In this document: positions 1-5,945 of the stretch, piece after piece
Numbering within the stretch: the stretch's first letter is position 1
Layout of the letters: each line of letters opens with the position of its first letter
Assembly (NCBI GenBank): GCA_037443425.1
Contig: JBBIOI010000160.1
Location: 1-6,031 of the forward strand
Origin: JBBIOI01 sp037443425
GTDB lineage: Bacteria > Desulfobacterota > BSN033 > UBA1163
DNA: 6,031 bases
Direction: 5' to 3'
Notes under the pieces: model-generated
The model's input: the letters and a program-made list of their open reading frames with translations, nothing else
What the model was told of the DNA's origin: nothing
Databases searched by the model: none
Program-made: the position numbers and the translations under genes

Positions 1-60
1 CAAGCAGCAGAGAAAGGGGGGATTAAAATTCCAGGTTTAACAATCTATAAAAGTGAGTAA
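1..60 (+). CDS. 3' end of an unidentified upstream gene
   Basis: Frame 1 is open from the left edge to a TAA at 58-60 and encodes the tail QAAEKGGIKIPGLTIYKSE. The other two forward frames close earlier, at 38-40 and 24-26. The residue mix looks like a real protein C-terminus, and the AT-rich non-coding stretch that follows supports a gene end here. I do not recognise the family from 19 residues. It has the same orientation as livK, 124 bp upstream, so it could belong to the same transcription unit or to a preceding one. No clear intrinsic terminator follows it. Confidence 0.45.
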   Translation, partial: QAAEKGGIKIPGLTIYKSE

Positions 61-92
61 GCTTTTCCCATTATTTATTAAAGAATCAGTGT

Positions 93-122
93 CAATAGAA
101 CAATAGACTATTATGGCTATTG
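93..122 (+). promoter_or_regulatory. operator-like cluster of direct and inverted CAATAG repeats upstream of livK
   Basis: CAATAGA occurs at 93-99 and again at 101-107. The inverted form follows as CTATT at 108-112 and CTATTG at 117-122. AATAG-A-CTATT (102-112) is a perfect palindrome, and CAATAG (101-106) with CTATTG (117-122) forms a wider inverted repeat. The cluster lies just upstream of a TATAAT at 133-138, where a regulator could cover or replace the -35 element. That it binds a transcription factor is inference; no known operator consensus is recognised. Confidence 0.4.
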
Positions 123-138
123 TGAATTTATTTATAAT
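111..138 (+). promoter_or_regulatory. possible livK promoter (weak -35, TATAAT -10)
   Basis: A perfect TATAAT lies at 133-138. The best-placed upstream hexamer, TTATGG at 111-116 (16-bp spacer), matches TTGACA poorly. A start near position 145 would give a leader of about 40 nt before the livK start. The poor -35 and the repeats overlapping it fit an activator- or repressor-controlled promoter. In DNA this AT-rich a TATAAT can arise by chance, so the call is tentative. Confidence 0.35.
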
Positions 139-171
139 AATATCATTAAAATTTTTCATATAATTTTATAT

Positions 172-179
172 AAGGAGGT
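172..179 (+). promoter_or_regulatory. strong ribosome binding site of livK
   Basis: AAGGAGGT is a near-perfect complement to the 16S rRNA tail and sits 5 nt before the ATG at 185. It fixes the livK start. It is the strongest such site in the window, which fits high expression of the binding protein relative to the membrane components. Confidence 0.8.
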
Positions 180-184
180 TTGAA

Positions 185-1414
185 ATGAAAAGATTATTTA
201 GTAAATTATCCTTATTTATTAGTATTTTTTTAATCTGCGGAATCACCTATGCACAAGACGTCTGGCGCATAGGGGTTATACTTCCATTGACAGGTCCTCT
301 CGCAAAGAATGGTATTAAGAATTTTGATGGGGTAAAGATTGCAACAGAAATGATAAATGACCAAGGAGGAATCTTGGGAAAGAAGGTTACACTTATCAGT
401 GCTGATGCCCCGGATCCTCAGGCTGCTGCAAGCGAGGCAAATCGCTTGATAACGAATGAAAGAGTTACGGCAATTATTGGAACACAGGCAAGCAGCCTAT
501 CTATGGCAGCCACTGTAGTGGCTGAAAAGAATAAGATTTTTTATTTAGAAAATGAAGGTATTTCGAGTTTAATTACAAACAGAGGGTTTAAATACATTTT
601 CAGAACTACTTTTGATAGTGATATGATGGCATTTCAAATGATCGATTTCGCTGCTGACATAATCGCTCCGAGGATTGGGAAAAAGGCAAAAGATCTGCGT
701 TTTGCAATAGTTCATGAAGATGGAGGATTTGGGACATCTACTGGAAAGGCATTAATGGAGAGGGCAAAGGTATTGGGTCTAAACATAGTTACAACAGAAA
801 TTTATAGTGCCAAATCTGTCGACCTTTCAGGTATGGTGATGAAACTTAAACAATCTAAGCCTGACATAATATTAGCTGCCCAGTATATAAATGATTCTAT
901 ACTTTTCCATAGACAGGCAAAAGAATTACAATTTAAATCGATTGTGATCGGGACAACTGCAGGGCAGGGCAACCCCGATTTTATTAAGGCTTTTGGGAAA
1001 GAAGGCGATGGAGTAATGGCAGGAGGTATTCCTTCTGAGATATCGGTAGAAAGATTAGGTTCTCAGCAGAAGAAGGATGCCTTAGAATTTGTTAAACGAT
1101 ACAAAGATACCCACAATGGAGAATATCCAAACCCCACTTCTTTTGTAGGTTTTGCAGGTGCATGGATATTTTATAAATTTATTTTACCTAAAGCTGGAAC
1201 TCTTGAGCCTGATAAACTTCGAGAGGCAGCCTTGAGCCTTGATATTCCACCGGGTCATGGTGTTCTAAATTGGGGGATAAAATTTGCTCGGCCAGGGGAA
1301 AAGAATGCAGGCCAGAATATATATGCCTCTGCAGGGATCAATCAGTGGCAAGATGGGAAACTGAAACTTATCTTTCCAAAAGAGATTGCAACCTCAGAAC
1401 TAAAATTTTATTGA
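185..1414 (+). CDS. livK: branched-chain amino acid type ABC transporter, substrate-binding protein (LivK family)
   Basis: This is the extracytoplasmic solute-binding component of a Liv/HAAT-type importer, 409 aa, which captures ligand and delivers it to the LivH/LivM permease. Residues 1-23 form a Sec signal peptide: basic MKR..K, a hydrophobic core, and probable cleavage after TYA before QD. Cys18 lacks a proper lipobox, so a soluble periplasmic protein is likelier than a lipoprotein. The mature part begins with the family's IGVILPLTGPLAKNG strand-loop (29-43). It continues with NDQGGILGKKV (58-68), the IIGTQASSLSMAA ligand-loop region (97-109) and a YIFRTTFDSD segment (137-146), all typical of the type 1 periplasmic-binding fold (Peripla_BP_6). 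The 409-aa length exceeds that of classical LivK (about 370). The substrate cannot be assigned: many homologues bind aromatic acids, amides or urea instead of Leu/Ile/Val. The strong RBS at 172-179 supports the ATG. It is the first gene of the operon. Confidence 0.93.
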   Translation: MKRLFSKLSLFISIFLICGITYAQDVWRIGVILPLTGPLAKNGIKNFDGVKIATEMINDQGGILGKKVTLISADAPDPQAAASEANRLITNERVTAIIGTQASSLSMAATVVAEKNKIFYLENEGISSLITNRGFKYIFRTTFDSDMMAFQMIDFAADIIAPRIGKKAKDLRFAIVHEDGGFGTSTGKALMERAKVLGLNIVTTEIYSAKSVDLSGMVMKLKQSKPDIILAAQYINDSILFHRQAKELQFKSIVIGTTAGQGNPDFIKAFGKEGDGVMAGGIPSEISVERLGSQQKKDALEFVKRYKDTHNGEYPNPTSFVGFAGAWIFYKFILPKAGTLEPDKLREAALSLDIPPGHGVLNWGIKFARPGEKNAGQNIYASAGINQWQDGKLKLIFPKEIATSELKFY

Positions 1415-1450
1415 TAATATCATAATTTGAATAATTATAAATTCATTTAC

Positions 1451-1485
1451 AATTCTCATTAGCGAGCTAAGGGAGAATTTTATTT
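1451..1485 (+). terminator. livK-livH intercistronic hairpin, possible attenuator or leaky terminator
   Basis: AATTCTC (1451-1457) is complementary to GAGAATT (1473-1479). Inside these arms TTAG (1459-1462) pairs with CTAA (1467-1470) around a CGAG loop, leaving only A1458 opposite G1471-G1472 unpaired. A T-rich run, TTTTATTT (1478-1485), follows. The shape is that of an imperfect intrinsic terminator inside an operon. The 3' arm contains AAGGGAG, the only Shine-Dalgarno-like sequence before livH, so the fold would also mask it. Partial termination or mRNA stabilisation after a binding-protein gene is a known way to make more binding protein than permease. Stem GC content is low, so strong termination is not expected. 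Confidence 0.5.
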
Positions 1486-1493
1486 AAAATACT

Positions 1494-2420
1494 ATGGAAG
1501 TTACTACTTTCATACAACTTTTAATTTCTGGGATACTTTTGGGAGGGATTTATTCCCTTGCAAGCATAGGACTGACGCTGATCTTTGGGGTAATGAAAAT
1601 AGTTAATTTTGCACACGGTGAATTTTTAATGATAGCCATGTATATTTCTTTCTGGCTTTTTCATTACTTTCATATCGATCCATATCTGAGTACTCTTGTT
1701 ATGGTCCCCCTGATCTTTGGAATAGGAATTGTTACTTACTCTCTTTTTATTAGACCCACCTTAAGTTCTTCTGTTCTTTGTCAAATCTTTATAACAGTGG
1801 GTCTATCTACCATTATTCAAAATATGGTTCTTCTATTATGGTCTGCAGATTTCAGAAGTATTTCACTTAATTACGCAACCAAATCTTTTGTGCTGGGACC
1901 GATTCCTTTTTTAAACATAGGGGAAATAATGATAAGCCCTGCGAGATTAATAGCCTTTATGTTGGCTATTTCTCTATCCATAGGCTTTTATTTCTTCTTA
2001 AAGTTTTCATATATAGGAAAGATAATAAGGGCAACTTCTCAGGATCGGTCAGCAGCTCTTCTAATGGGAATTAATATAAATAAGATTTATAAGCTTACCT
2101 TTGCAATCGGAATAGTACTTGTTGGATTGGCAGGAGGATTACTTATACCAATCTATACTGTCCACCCTTTTGTAGGATTTGACTTTGTTTTGGTGATGTT
2201 TGTCATAGTTGTTTTAGGTGGTATGGGAAATATCGTGGGTGCAATGATTAGTGGTTTAATAATCGGGATTGTAGAGATATTTTCAAGTTACTTTTTGGGT
2301 CAAGAAAGTAAACAGGCAGTCTATTTTCTTGTGTTTATAGGGATATTAGTAATAAAGCCTTCAGGTATCTTTGGAATAGAGAGGGAGGAGGAGTTAGAGA
2401 GAATTGAGTCATTTGAGTAA
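1494..2420 (+). CDS. livH: branched-chain amino acid type ABC transporter, permease (LivH family)
   Basis: This is an inner-membrane permease subunit that pairs with LivM to form the translocation channel, 308 aa, about the usual length. The N-terminus (FIQLLISGILLGGIYSLASI, 6-25) and FGVMKIVNFAHGEF (31-44) are hallmarks of the family. Several further hydrophobic spans follow. The cytoplasmic coupling loop lies around 178-192 (IRATSQDRSAALLMG), and LGGMGNIVGAMISG (241-254) and the C-terminal KPSGIFG (288-294) are also conserved. The ATG at 1494 is the only sensible start, because an in-frame TAA lies at 1485-1487. Its ribosome binding site is odd: the nearest purine-rich sequence, AAGGGAG, ends 18 nt upstream and lies in a hairpin arm. 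The acidic tail EREEELERIESFE overlaps the start of livM. Confidence 0.93.
   Translation: MEVTTFIQLLISGILLGGIYSLASIGLTLIFGVMKIVNFAHGEFLMIAMYISFWLFHYFHIDPYLSTLVMVPLIFGIGIVTYSLFIRPTLSSSVLCQIFITVGLSTIIQNMVLLLWSADFRSISLNYATKSFVLGPIPFLNIGEIMISPARLIAFMLAISLSIGFYFFLKFSYIGKIIRATSQDRSAALLMGININKIYKLTFAIGIVLVGLAGGLLIPIYTVHPFVGFDFVLVMFVIVVLGGMGNIVGAMISGLIIGIVEIFSSYFLGQESKQAVYFLVFIGILVIKPSGIFGIEREEELERIESFE
2383..2406 (+). promoter_or_regulatory. ribosome binding site and TTG start of livM
   Basis: GGGAGGAGGAG (2383-2393) precedes TTG at 2404-2406 with about 10 nt between. A second in-frame TTG at 2413 is too far away (19 nt) to be preferred, and no ATG or GTG fits. The site lies inside the livH coding region, and livM starts 17 nt before livH ends. 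This suggests translational coupling. Confidence 0.6.
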
Positions 2421-3390
2421 AAAGTCAGTATCAAATGGGAAAAAAGTTTTAGTATTTGTTTTAGTATGTTTATTTATATTACCTCTTTTAATAAAAAATG
2501 ATTTCTATCTCGATGGACTTATCCTTATTTTTCTTTGGGGGGCATTTGCAAGTGCATGGAATATTATTGCAGGATACGGAGGAATGATGTCCCTTGGACA
2601 TAATGCCTTTTTTGGAATAGGAGCTTATACATCAACACTCTTTCTTTTACATTACGGTTTAACACCCTGGATAGGGATGTTTATTGGCGGGTTTTTTTCA
2701 TGTCTAATAGGTCTCATTCTTGGATTAATATGCTTCAGATTAAGAAGTCACTACTTTGCCCTTGCGACCCTTGCCTTTGGAGAAGTCTGTTATATAATAG
2801 CTGTAAATTGGAGATCATTAACTGGGGGTTCAGAAGGTTTGGCACTTCCGATTCAACCAAGCCTTTATTATTTCTCTTTCTCAGGAAAACTTCCTTATGT
2901 CTATATAGGTCTATTTCTTTTTTTGATAGTCATTGCTGTTTCATATGCAATAGAAAATTCAAGACTTGGCTATTACTTAACTGCATTTCGTGAGAATGAA
3001 GATGCAGCAAGAGCACTTGGTGTTAAAACAGGAAGGGTAAGATTGTTCGCAATAGGACTAAGCGCTTTTATATCTGCAATTGTTGGGACCTTCTATGCAC
3101 AATATATTGTATTTATTGATCCGATGAGTGTAATTCGTATCCAGCTCTCGGTACAGGTTGCATTATTTGTTATCGTAGGAGGAATAGGTAAAGCATTGGG
3201 GCCAGCAATCGGGACATTTATTTTTGTTCCCATTAGCATTTTCCTCAGGGCTAAAATGGGGACAGCATTGCCTGGCCTTCATATGATTATCTATGGAGTC
3301 ATATTAATATTGGTTCTTTTATACATGCCGACGGGAATTTTAGAAAAACTGAAACATAAGTTGTTACCCCTAAAAGATAAAAGGGATTAA
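2404..3390 (+). CDS. livM: branched-chain amino acid type ABC transporter, permease (LivM family)
   Basis: This is the second inner-membrane permease subunit, 328 aa, partner of LivH. A short basic N-terminus leads into a hydrophobic span (about 14-30). The family block WNIIAGYGGMMSLGHNAFFG (52-71) follows, then RSHYFALATLAFGE (114-127), TGGSEGL (140-146) and the coupling-loop motif AFRENEDAARALGV (194-207). The C-terminal part has GGIGKALGPAIG (259-270) and MPTGI (308-312). All conserved blocks of LivM are present, with no sign of truncation. Translation starts at a TTG within the end of livH, with a good Shine-Dalgarno sequence. livG follows 6 bp after its stop. Confidence 0.93.
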   Translation: MSHLSKKSVSNGKKVLVFVLVCLFILPLLIKNDFYLDGLILIFLWGAFASAWNIIAGYGGMMSLGHNAFFGIGAYTSTLFLLHYGLTPWIGMFIGGFFSCLIGLILGLICFRLRSHYFALATLAFGEVCYIIAVNWRSLTGGSEGLALPIQPSLYYFSFSGKLPYVYIGLFLFLIVIAVSYAIENSRLGYYLTAFRENEDAARALGVKTGRVRLFAIGLSAFISAIVGTFYAQYIVFIDPMSVIRIQLSVQVALFVIVGGIGKALGPAIGTFIFVPISIFLRAKMGTALPGLHMIIYGVILILVLLYMPTGILEKLKHKLLPLKDKRD

Positions 3391-3396
3391 GACTAA

Positions 3397-4122
3397 ATGC
3401 TTGAGGTCTTTAATATTAGCAAATCGTTTGGAGGGAATATTGTGCTAAACAATGTGAGCCTGAGGATTAATTCAGGAGAGGTAGTAGGTCTAATTGGTCC
3501 AAATGGTGCCGGTAAAACTACGCTTTTTAATCTCCTAAGTGGATTTTACCATTCTAAGACAGGTTATATTAAATTTGAAGGCAAGGATATTACTAAGTTG
3601 AGACCTGAAGAGATATGCATGTTAGGAATATGTCGGACCTTTCAGATAGCAAAACCTTTCGCTAACATATCTGTTTTAAAAAATGTTATGATAGGTGCAC
3701 TCAGTCGCGAAAAAAGTCTAAAAAAGGCTGAAGATAAGGCTGAAGAGGTGTTAGAATTTGTAGGTTTATATGATAAAAAAAATCAGCTTGGAAAGTCTCT
3801 CACCATTGTTGATAGGAAAAGGCTTGAGATTGCAAGAGGTTTGGCTACAAAACCAAAACTTTTTTTGCTTGATGAGGTAATGGCGGGGCTAAATCCGACA
3901 GAACTTCAGGAGATGATTAAATTGATCGAAAGGTTAAATAGATCTGGTATCACACTACTCATTATTGAACATATTATGAGTGTAATAATGAGTTTATCGA
4001 ATAGAGTTATTGTCTTAAATCATGGTGAAAAAATTGCAGAAGGTAAACCTTCAGAAATTGTATCGGATGAAAAGGTTATCAAAGCATACTTAGGAGAGGA
4101 GTTTTTAAGTGTTAACAATTAG
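3397..4122 (+). CDS. livG: branched-chain amino acid type ABC transporter, ATP-binding protein (LivG family) with non-canonical signature motif
   Basis: This is a cytoplasmic ATPase, 241 aa, expected to pair with LivF beneath LivH/LivM and drive import. Visible motifs: Walker A GPNGAGKT (34-41), Q-loop in CRTFQIAKPF (Gln83), Walker B LFLLDE (155-160), D-loop AGLNPTE (163-169) and H-loop His192 in IIEH. The family's LSYGQQRRLEIAR signature is replaced by LTIVDRKRLEIAR (135-147), which lacks the glycine and glutamine of LSGGQ. Variants of the LT-x-x-x-RKRLE-x-AR type are, to my knowledge, found in a LivG subgroup, so this is not a sign of decay. The ATG is 6 nt after the livM stop, with AAGGGA (3381-3386) as a modest RBS. 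It overlaps livF by 14 nt. Confidence 0.93.
   Translation: MLEVFNISKSFGGNIVLNNVSLRINSGEVVGLIGPNGAGKTTLFNLLSGFYHSKTGYIKFEGKDITKLRPEEICMLGICRTFQIAKPFANISVLKNVMIGALSREKSLKKAEDKAEEVLEFVGLYDKKNQLGKSLTIVDRKRLEIARGLATKPKLFLLDEVMAGLNPTELQEMIKLIERLNRSGITLLIIEHIMSVIMSLSNRVIVLNHGEKIAEGKPSEIVSDEKVIKAYLGEEFLSVNN
4092..4111 (+). promoter_or_regulatory. ribosome binding site and GTG start of livF
   Basis: AGGAGAGGAG (4092-4101) precedes GTG at 4109-4111 with 7 nt between. It lies inside the livG coding region. The resulting protein start, MLTISNLNVFYG, is exactly the family's usual N-terminus, so the GTG start is well supported. Confidence 0.7.
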
Positions 4123-4813
4123 TAATTTAAATGTTTTTTATGGAGATGTTCAGGTCCTTTTTGATATTGAGATCAATGTATATGAGAGAGAATTTGTCTC
4201 TATTGTTGGGGCGAACGCCTCTGGGAAAAGTACTTTACTTAGATCAATTTCTGGACTTCTGAAAAAGACTTTCGGGACTATTAAATTCAAAGGAGAACCA
4301 ATCCTTGGTAAACCTCCATATGAAATTGTATTGATGGGGATTGTCCATATTCCTGAAGGCCGTAGAATATTTCCACTTCTTAGTGTAGAGGAAAACTTAG
4401 AGGTAGGAGCTTATCCTCGTAGAACAAAGAAAGAAATTGATAAAGCACTTAAAGAGGCTTATAATCTTTTCCCCACCCTTCGGGAAAGAAGGTATCAACT
4501 TGCAGGCTCTTTAAGTGGAGGAGAGCAACAAATGCTTGCCATAGCAAGAGGGCTTATGTCAAAGCCAATTCTTCTTACCGTTGATGAACCATCTCTTGGG
4601 CTGGCTCCTCTTATGGTAAAAAAGACATTCGAGGTTCTCAAATCCATTAATAAGGATAATGTTACAGTACTTCTTGTTGAACAGAATGTTTATAATGCAT
4701 TAAGTATGTCAGATAAAGGTTACGTGCTTGAAAACGGAAGGATTGTTCTTATGGGTCAAGGAAAGGAACTTTTAAGAAATGAATATCTAAAGAAGGCTTA
4801 TATGGGAATATAA
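4109..4813 (+). CDS. livF: branched-chain amino acid type ABC transporter, ATP-binding protein (LivF family)
   Basis: This is the second cytoplasmic ATPase of the importer, 234 aa, a normal LivF length. Motifs: Walker A GANASGKS (34-41), where the family more often has GANGAGKT; the LivF-typical HIPEGRRIFPLLSVEENL (80-97); signature LSGGEQQ (135-141); Walker B LLTVDEPSLGLAP (155-167); and LLVEQN (188-193), where Gln192 stands in place of the H-loop His. That Gln is usual in LivF proteins. The gene starts with GTG overlapping the end of livG and ends 13 nt before the dehalogenase-like gene. Together with LivG it should make one consensus and one degenerate ATP site. Confidence 0.94.
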   Translation: MLTISNLNVFYGDVQVLFDIEINVYEREFVSIVGANASGKSTLLRSISGLLKKTFGTIKFKGEPILGKPPYEIVLMGIVHIPEGRRIFPLLSVEENLEVGAYPRRTKKEIDKALKEAYNLFPTLRERRYQLAGSLSGGEQQMLAIARGLMSKPILLTVDEPSLGLAPLMVKKTFEVLKSINKDNVTVLLVEQNVYNALSMSDKGYVLENGRIVLMGQGKELLRNEYLKKAYMGI

Positions 4814-4815
4814 AT

Positions 4816-4829
4816 GGAGGGATAAAGTG
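4816..4829 (+). promoter_or_regulatory. ribosome binding site and GTG start of the dehalogenase-like gene
   Basis: GGAGGG (4816-4821) lies 5 nt before GTG at 4827-4829. The nearby ATGs at 4814 and 4840 are out of frame, so the GTG is the best start. The 13-nt gap after the livF stop puts this gene in the transporter's transcription unit. Confidence 0.65.
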
Positions 4830-5945
4830 AATTTTGTCAATGAACCGACTTACAAAAAATATATTACAGGAACCATTGAGCGATTTGATGATAGGCTTAC
4901 AGGATTTAGCCGTGGTAGGATCGATCCTGGGGGAAGCAAATATGATAAGATGCATGAAAAAAGTGTAGAGAATATCAAAAAGAAGATCCGTGGTAAGACA
5001 ATTATTGATCATGGTCTTTGGGTAGCTGGAAGGACTGTTGAATATGTAATGCGACGAACACAATATGCAAGAGAGGATGCTCCAAAATTCAATCGAGAAT
5101 ATAAGCTTGAATCTCTATCACCTAACGAAATGAGCAAGATCATTAAACGGGTGGCACATTGGCTAGGAGCTGACTTGGTAGGCATTTCTCGACTTGATCG
5201 GTTGTGGGTTTATAGTCACTGGGGGTATCAAAATGCCTATTACTGTGGGGCGGGTCAACCAGGAGAACCAATTGAAATCCCTGAATCTTATCAGTATGTA
5301 ATTGTTTTAGTTCAAGAAATGGATTATGAAATTGTTAAGAGGACACCAGCCGTTGAGCCAGAGACAGACCTGGTATATTCGAAAATGGGTTTAACTGCCT
5401 GTTCTTTAGCTTCCTTTATAAGAGAGATTGGTTACAGGGCCATTCCATCAGTAAATGAATTGGGTATAAATATAGCTTTTGCTGTGGATGCTGGGCTTGG
5501 AGAAATGGGACGAAATGGACTCCTTATAACAAGAGAATTTGGACCAAGGTGCAGAATAGGGAAGGTCTTTACAGACCTTCCAATGGAGGTAGATAGGCCA
5601 ATCGATATAGGTGTTCAGACTTTCTGTGAGAGATGTGAAAGGTGTTCGTTACATTGTCCAAGCAAAGCTATAAAATCAGGAGAAAGGACAGATAAGCCAT
5701 GGGATGAATCAAATAATCGGGGGATGTTAAAGTGGCCTGTTAATGCTATGAAATGCCTTGATTGGTGGGTTAAAAATGGAACACATTGTTCAATCTGTAT
5801 TAGGGTATGCCCATGGAATAAACCAAACACCTATTTTCATAGGTTTGTTAGATTCTTTGCTGAGAGGAATCTCATGACAAGGTTTCTTGTATATATGGAT
5901 GAAAAATTAGGATATGGGAGACAGGAGATAAATTTTTTTGAGTAA
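4827..5945 (+). CDS. reductive dehalogenase-like (RdhA family) iron-sulfur protein, cytoplasmic, no TAT signal
   Basis: This 372-aa protein resembles the catalytic core of corrinoid- and Fe-S-dependent reductive dehalogenases. An N-terminal RFDDRLTGFSRGR (19-31) resembles a segment seen in RdhA-like proteins. ADLVGISRLDRLWVYSHWG (115-133) and the block AGLGEMGRNGLLI (222-234) with FGPRCRIGKVFTDLP (238-252) are RdhA-type core motifs. Two [4Fe-4S] sites follow: Cys267/270/273/277 (CX2CX2CX3CP) and Cys310/321/324/328 (CX10CX2CX3CP). The latter has the distant first Cys described for RdhA proteins. There is no twin-arginine signal or membrane span, and no rdhB lies next to it, so a soluble cytoplasmic enzyme is inferred. 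At 372 aa it is shorter than respiratory RdhAs (about 450-550) and the large catabolic ones (about 700). The reaction may be reductive dehalogenation or another corrinoid-linked reduction. QueG is a distant relative and less likely. Confidence 0.8.
   Translation: MNFVNEPTYKKYITGTIERFDDRLTGFSRGRIDPGGSKYDKMHEKSVENIKKKIRGKTIIDHGLWVAGRTVEYVMRRTQYAREDAPKFNREYKLESLSPNEMSKIIKRVAHWLGADLVGISRLDRLWVYSHWGYQNAYYCGAGQPGEPIEIPESYQYVIVLVQEMDYEIVKRTPAVEPETDLVYSKMGLTACSLASFIREIGYRAIPSVNELGINIAFAVDAGLGEMGRNGLLITREFGPRCRIGKVFTDLPMEVDRPIDIGVQTFCERCERCSLHCPSKAIKSGERTDKPWDESNNRGMLKWPVNAMKCLDWWVKNGTHCSICIRVCPWNKPNTYFHRFVRFFAERNLMTRFLVYMDEKLGYGRQEINFFE
5560..5581 (+). repeat. perfect inverted repeat (9-bp arms, 4-nt loop) within the dehalogenase-like gene
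   Basis: GGAAGGTCT (5560-5568) and AGACCTTCC (5573-5581) are exact reverse complements around a TTAC loop. The sequence encodes the conserved GKVFTDLP segment. No T-run follows, so it is not a terminator. It would form a stable mRNA hairpin, but may be a by-product of the encoded residues and codon choice. Confidence 0.45.

Noticed and set aside
137..146. Shared 10-mer ATAATATCAT upstream of livK and again at 1414-1423 after livK
   Set aside because: Both lie in very AT-rich non-coding DNA where such matches arise easily; the copies occupy different settings and share no flanking sequence.
185..253. LivK as a lipoprotein anchored through Cys18
   Set aside because: The residues before Cys18 are F-L-I; a lipobox needs a small residue at -1. 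A normal signal peptidase I site after TYA fits better.
1751..1805. Inverted repeat TAGACCCAC / GTGGGTCTA within livH
   Set aside because: Arms are perfect but separated by 37 nt; a 9-bp pair at some spacing of this order is expected about once by chance in a 6-kb window, and nothing else marks it as functional.
2700..2993. Open frame of 97 codons on the + strand inside livM
   Set aside because: It lies wholly within the well-conserved livM frame; its translation shows no family motif and has a composition typical of an off-frame reading.
3799..3837. LivG signature change read as a decaying gene
   Set aside because: The frame is intact, all other ATPase motifs are present, and the LTxxxRKRLExAR form appears to be a recognised LivG variant; it is better explained as a degenerate-site subunit.
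4749..5063. Open frame of 104 codons on the - strand
   Set aside because: It is antisense to the end of livF and the start of the dehalogenase-like gene, both strongly supported; no convincing RBS or protein motif.
5615..5830. Open frame of 71 codons on the - strand
   Set aside because: It is antisense to the Fe-S cluster region of the dehalogenase-like gene; its composition mirrors that coding strand.
4827..5945. Identification as epoxyqueuosine reductase (QueG)
   Set aside because: QueG shares the double-cluster ferredoxin-like layout and a similar length. However, the AGLGEMGRNGLLI and FGPRCRIGKVFTDLP wording and the CX10CX2CX3CP second site fit RdhA-type proteins better, and the DYH-type N-terminal QueG motif is not seen.
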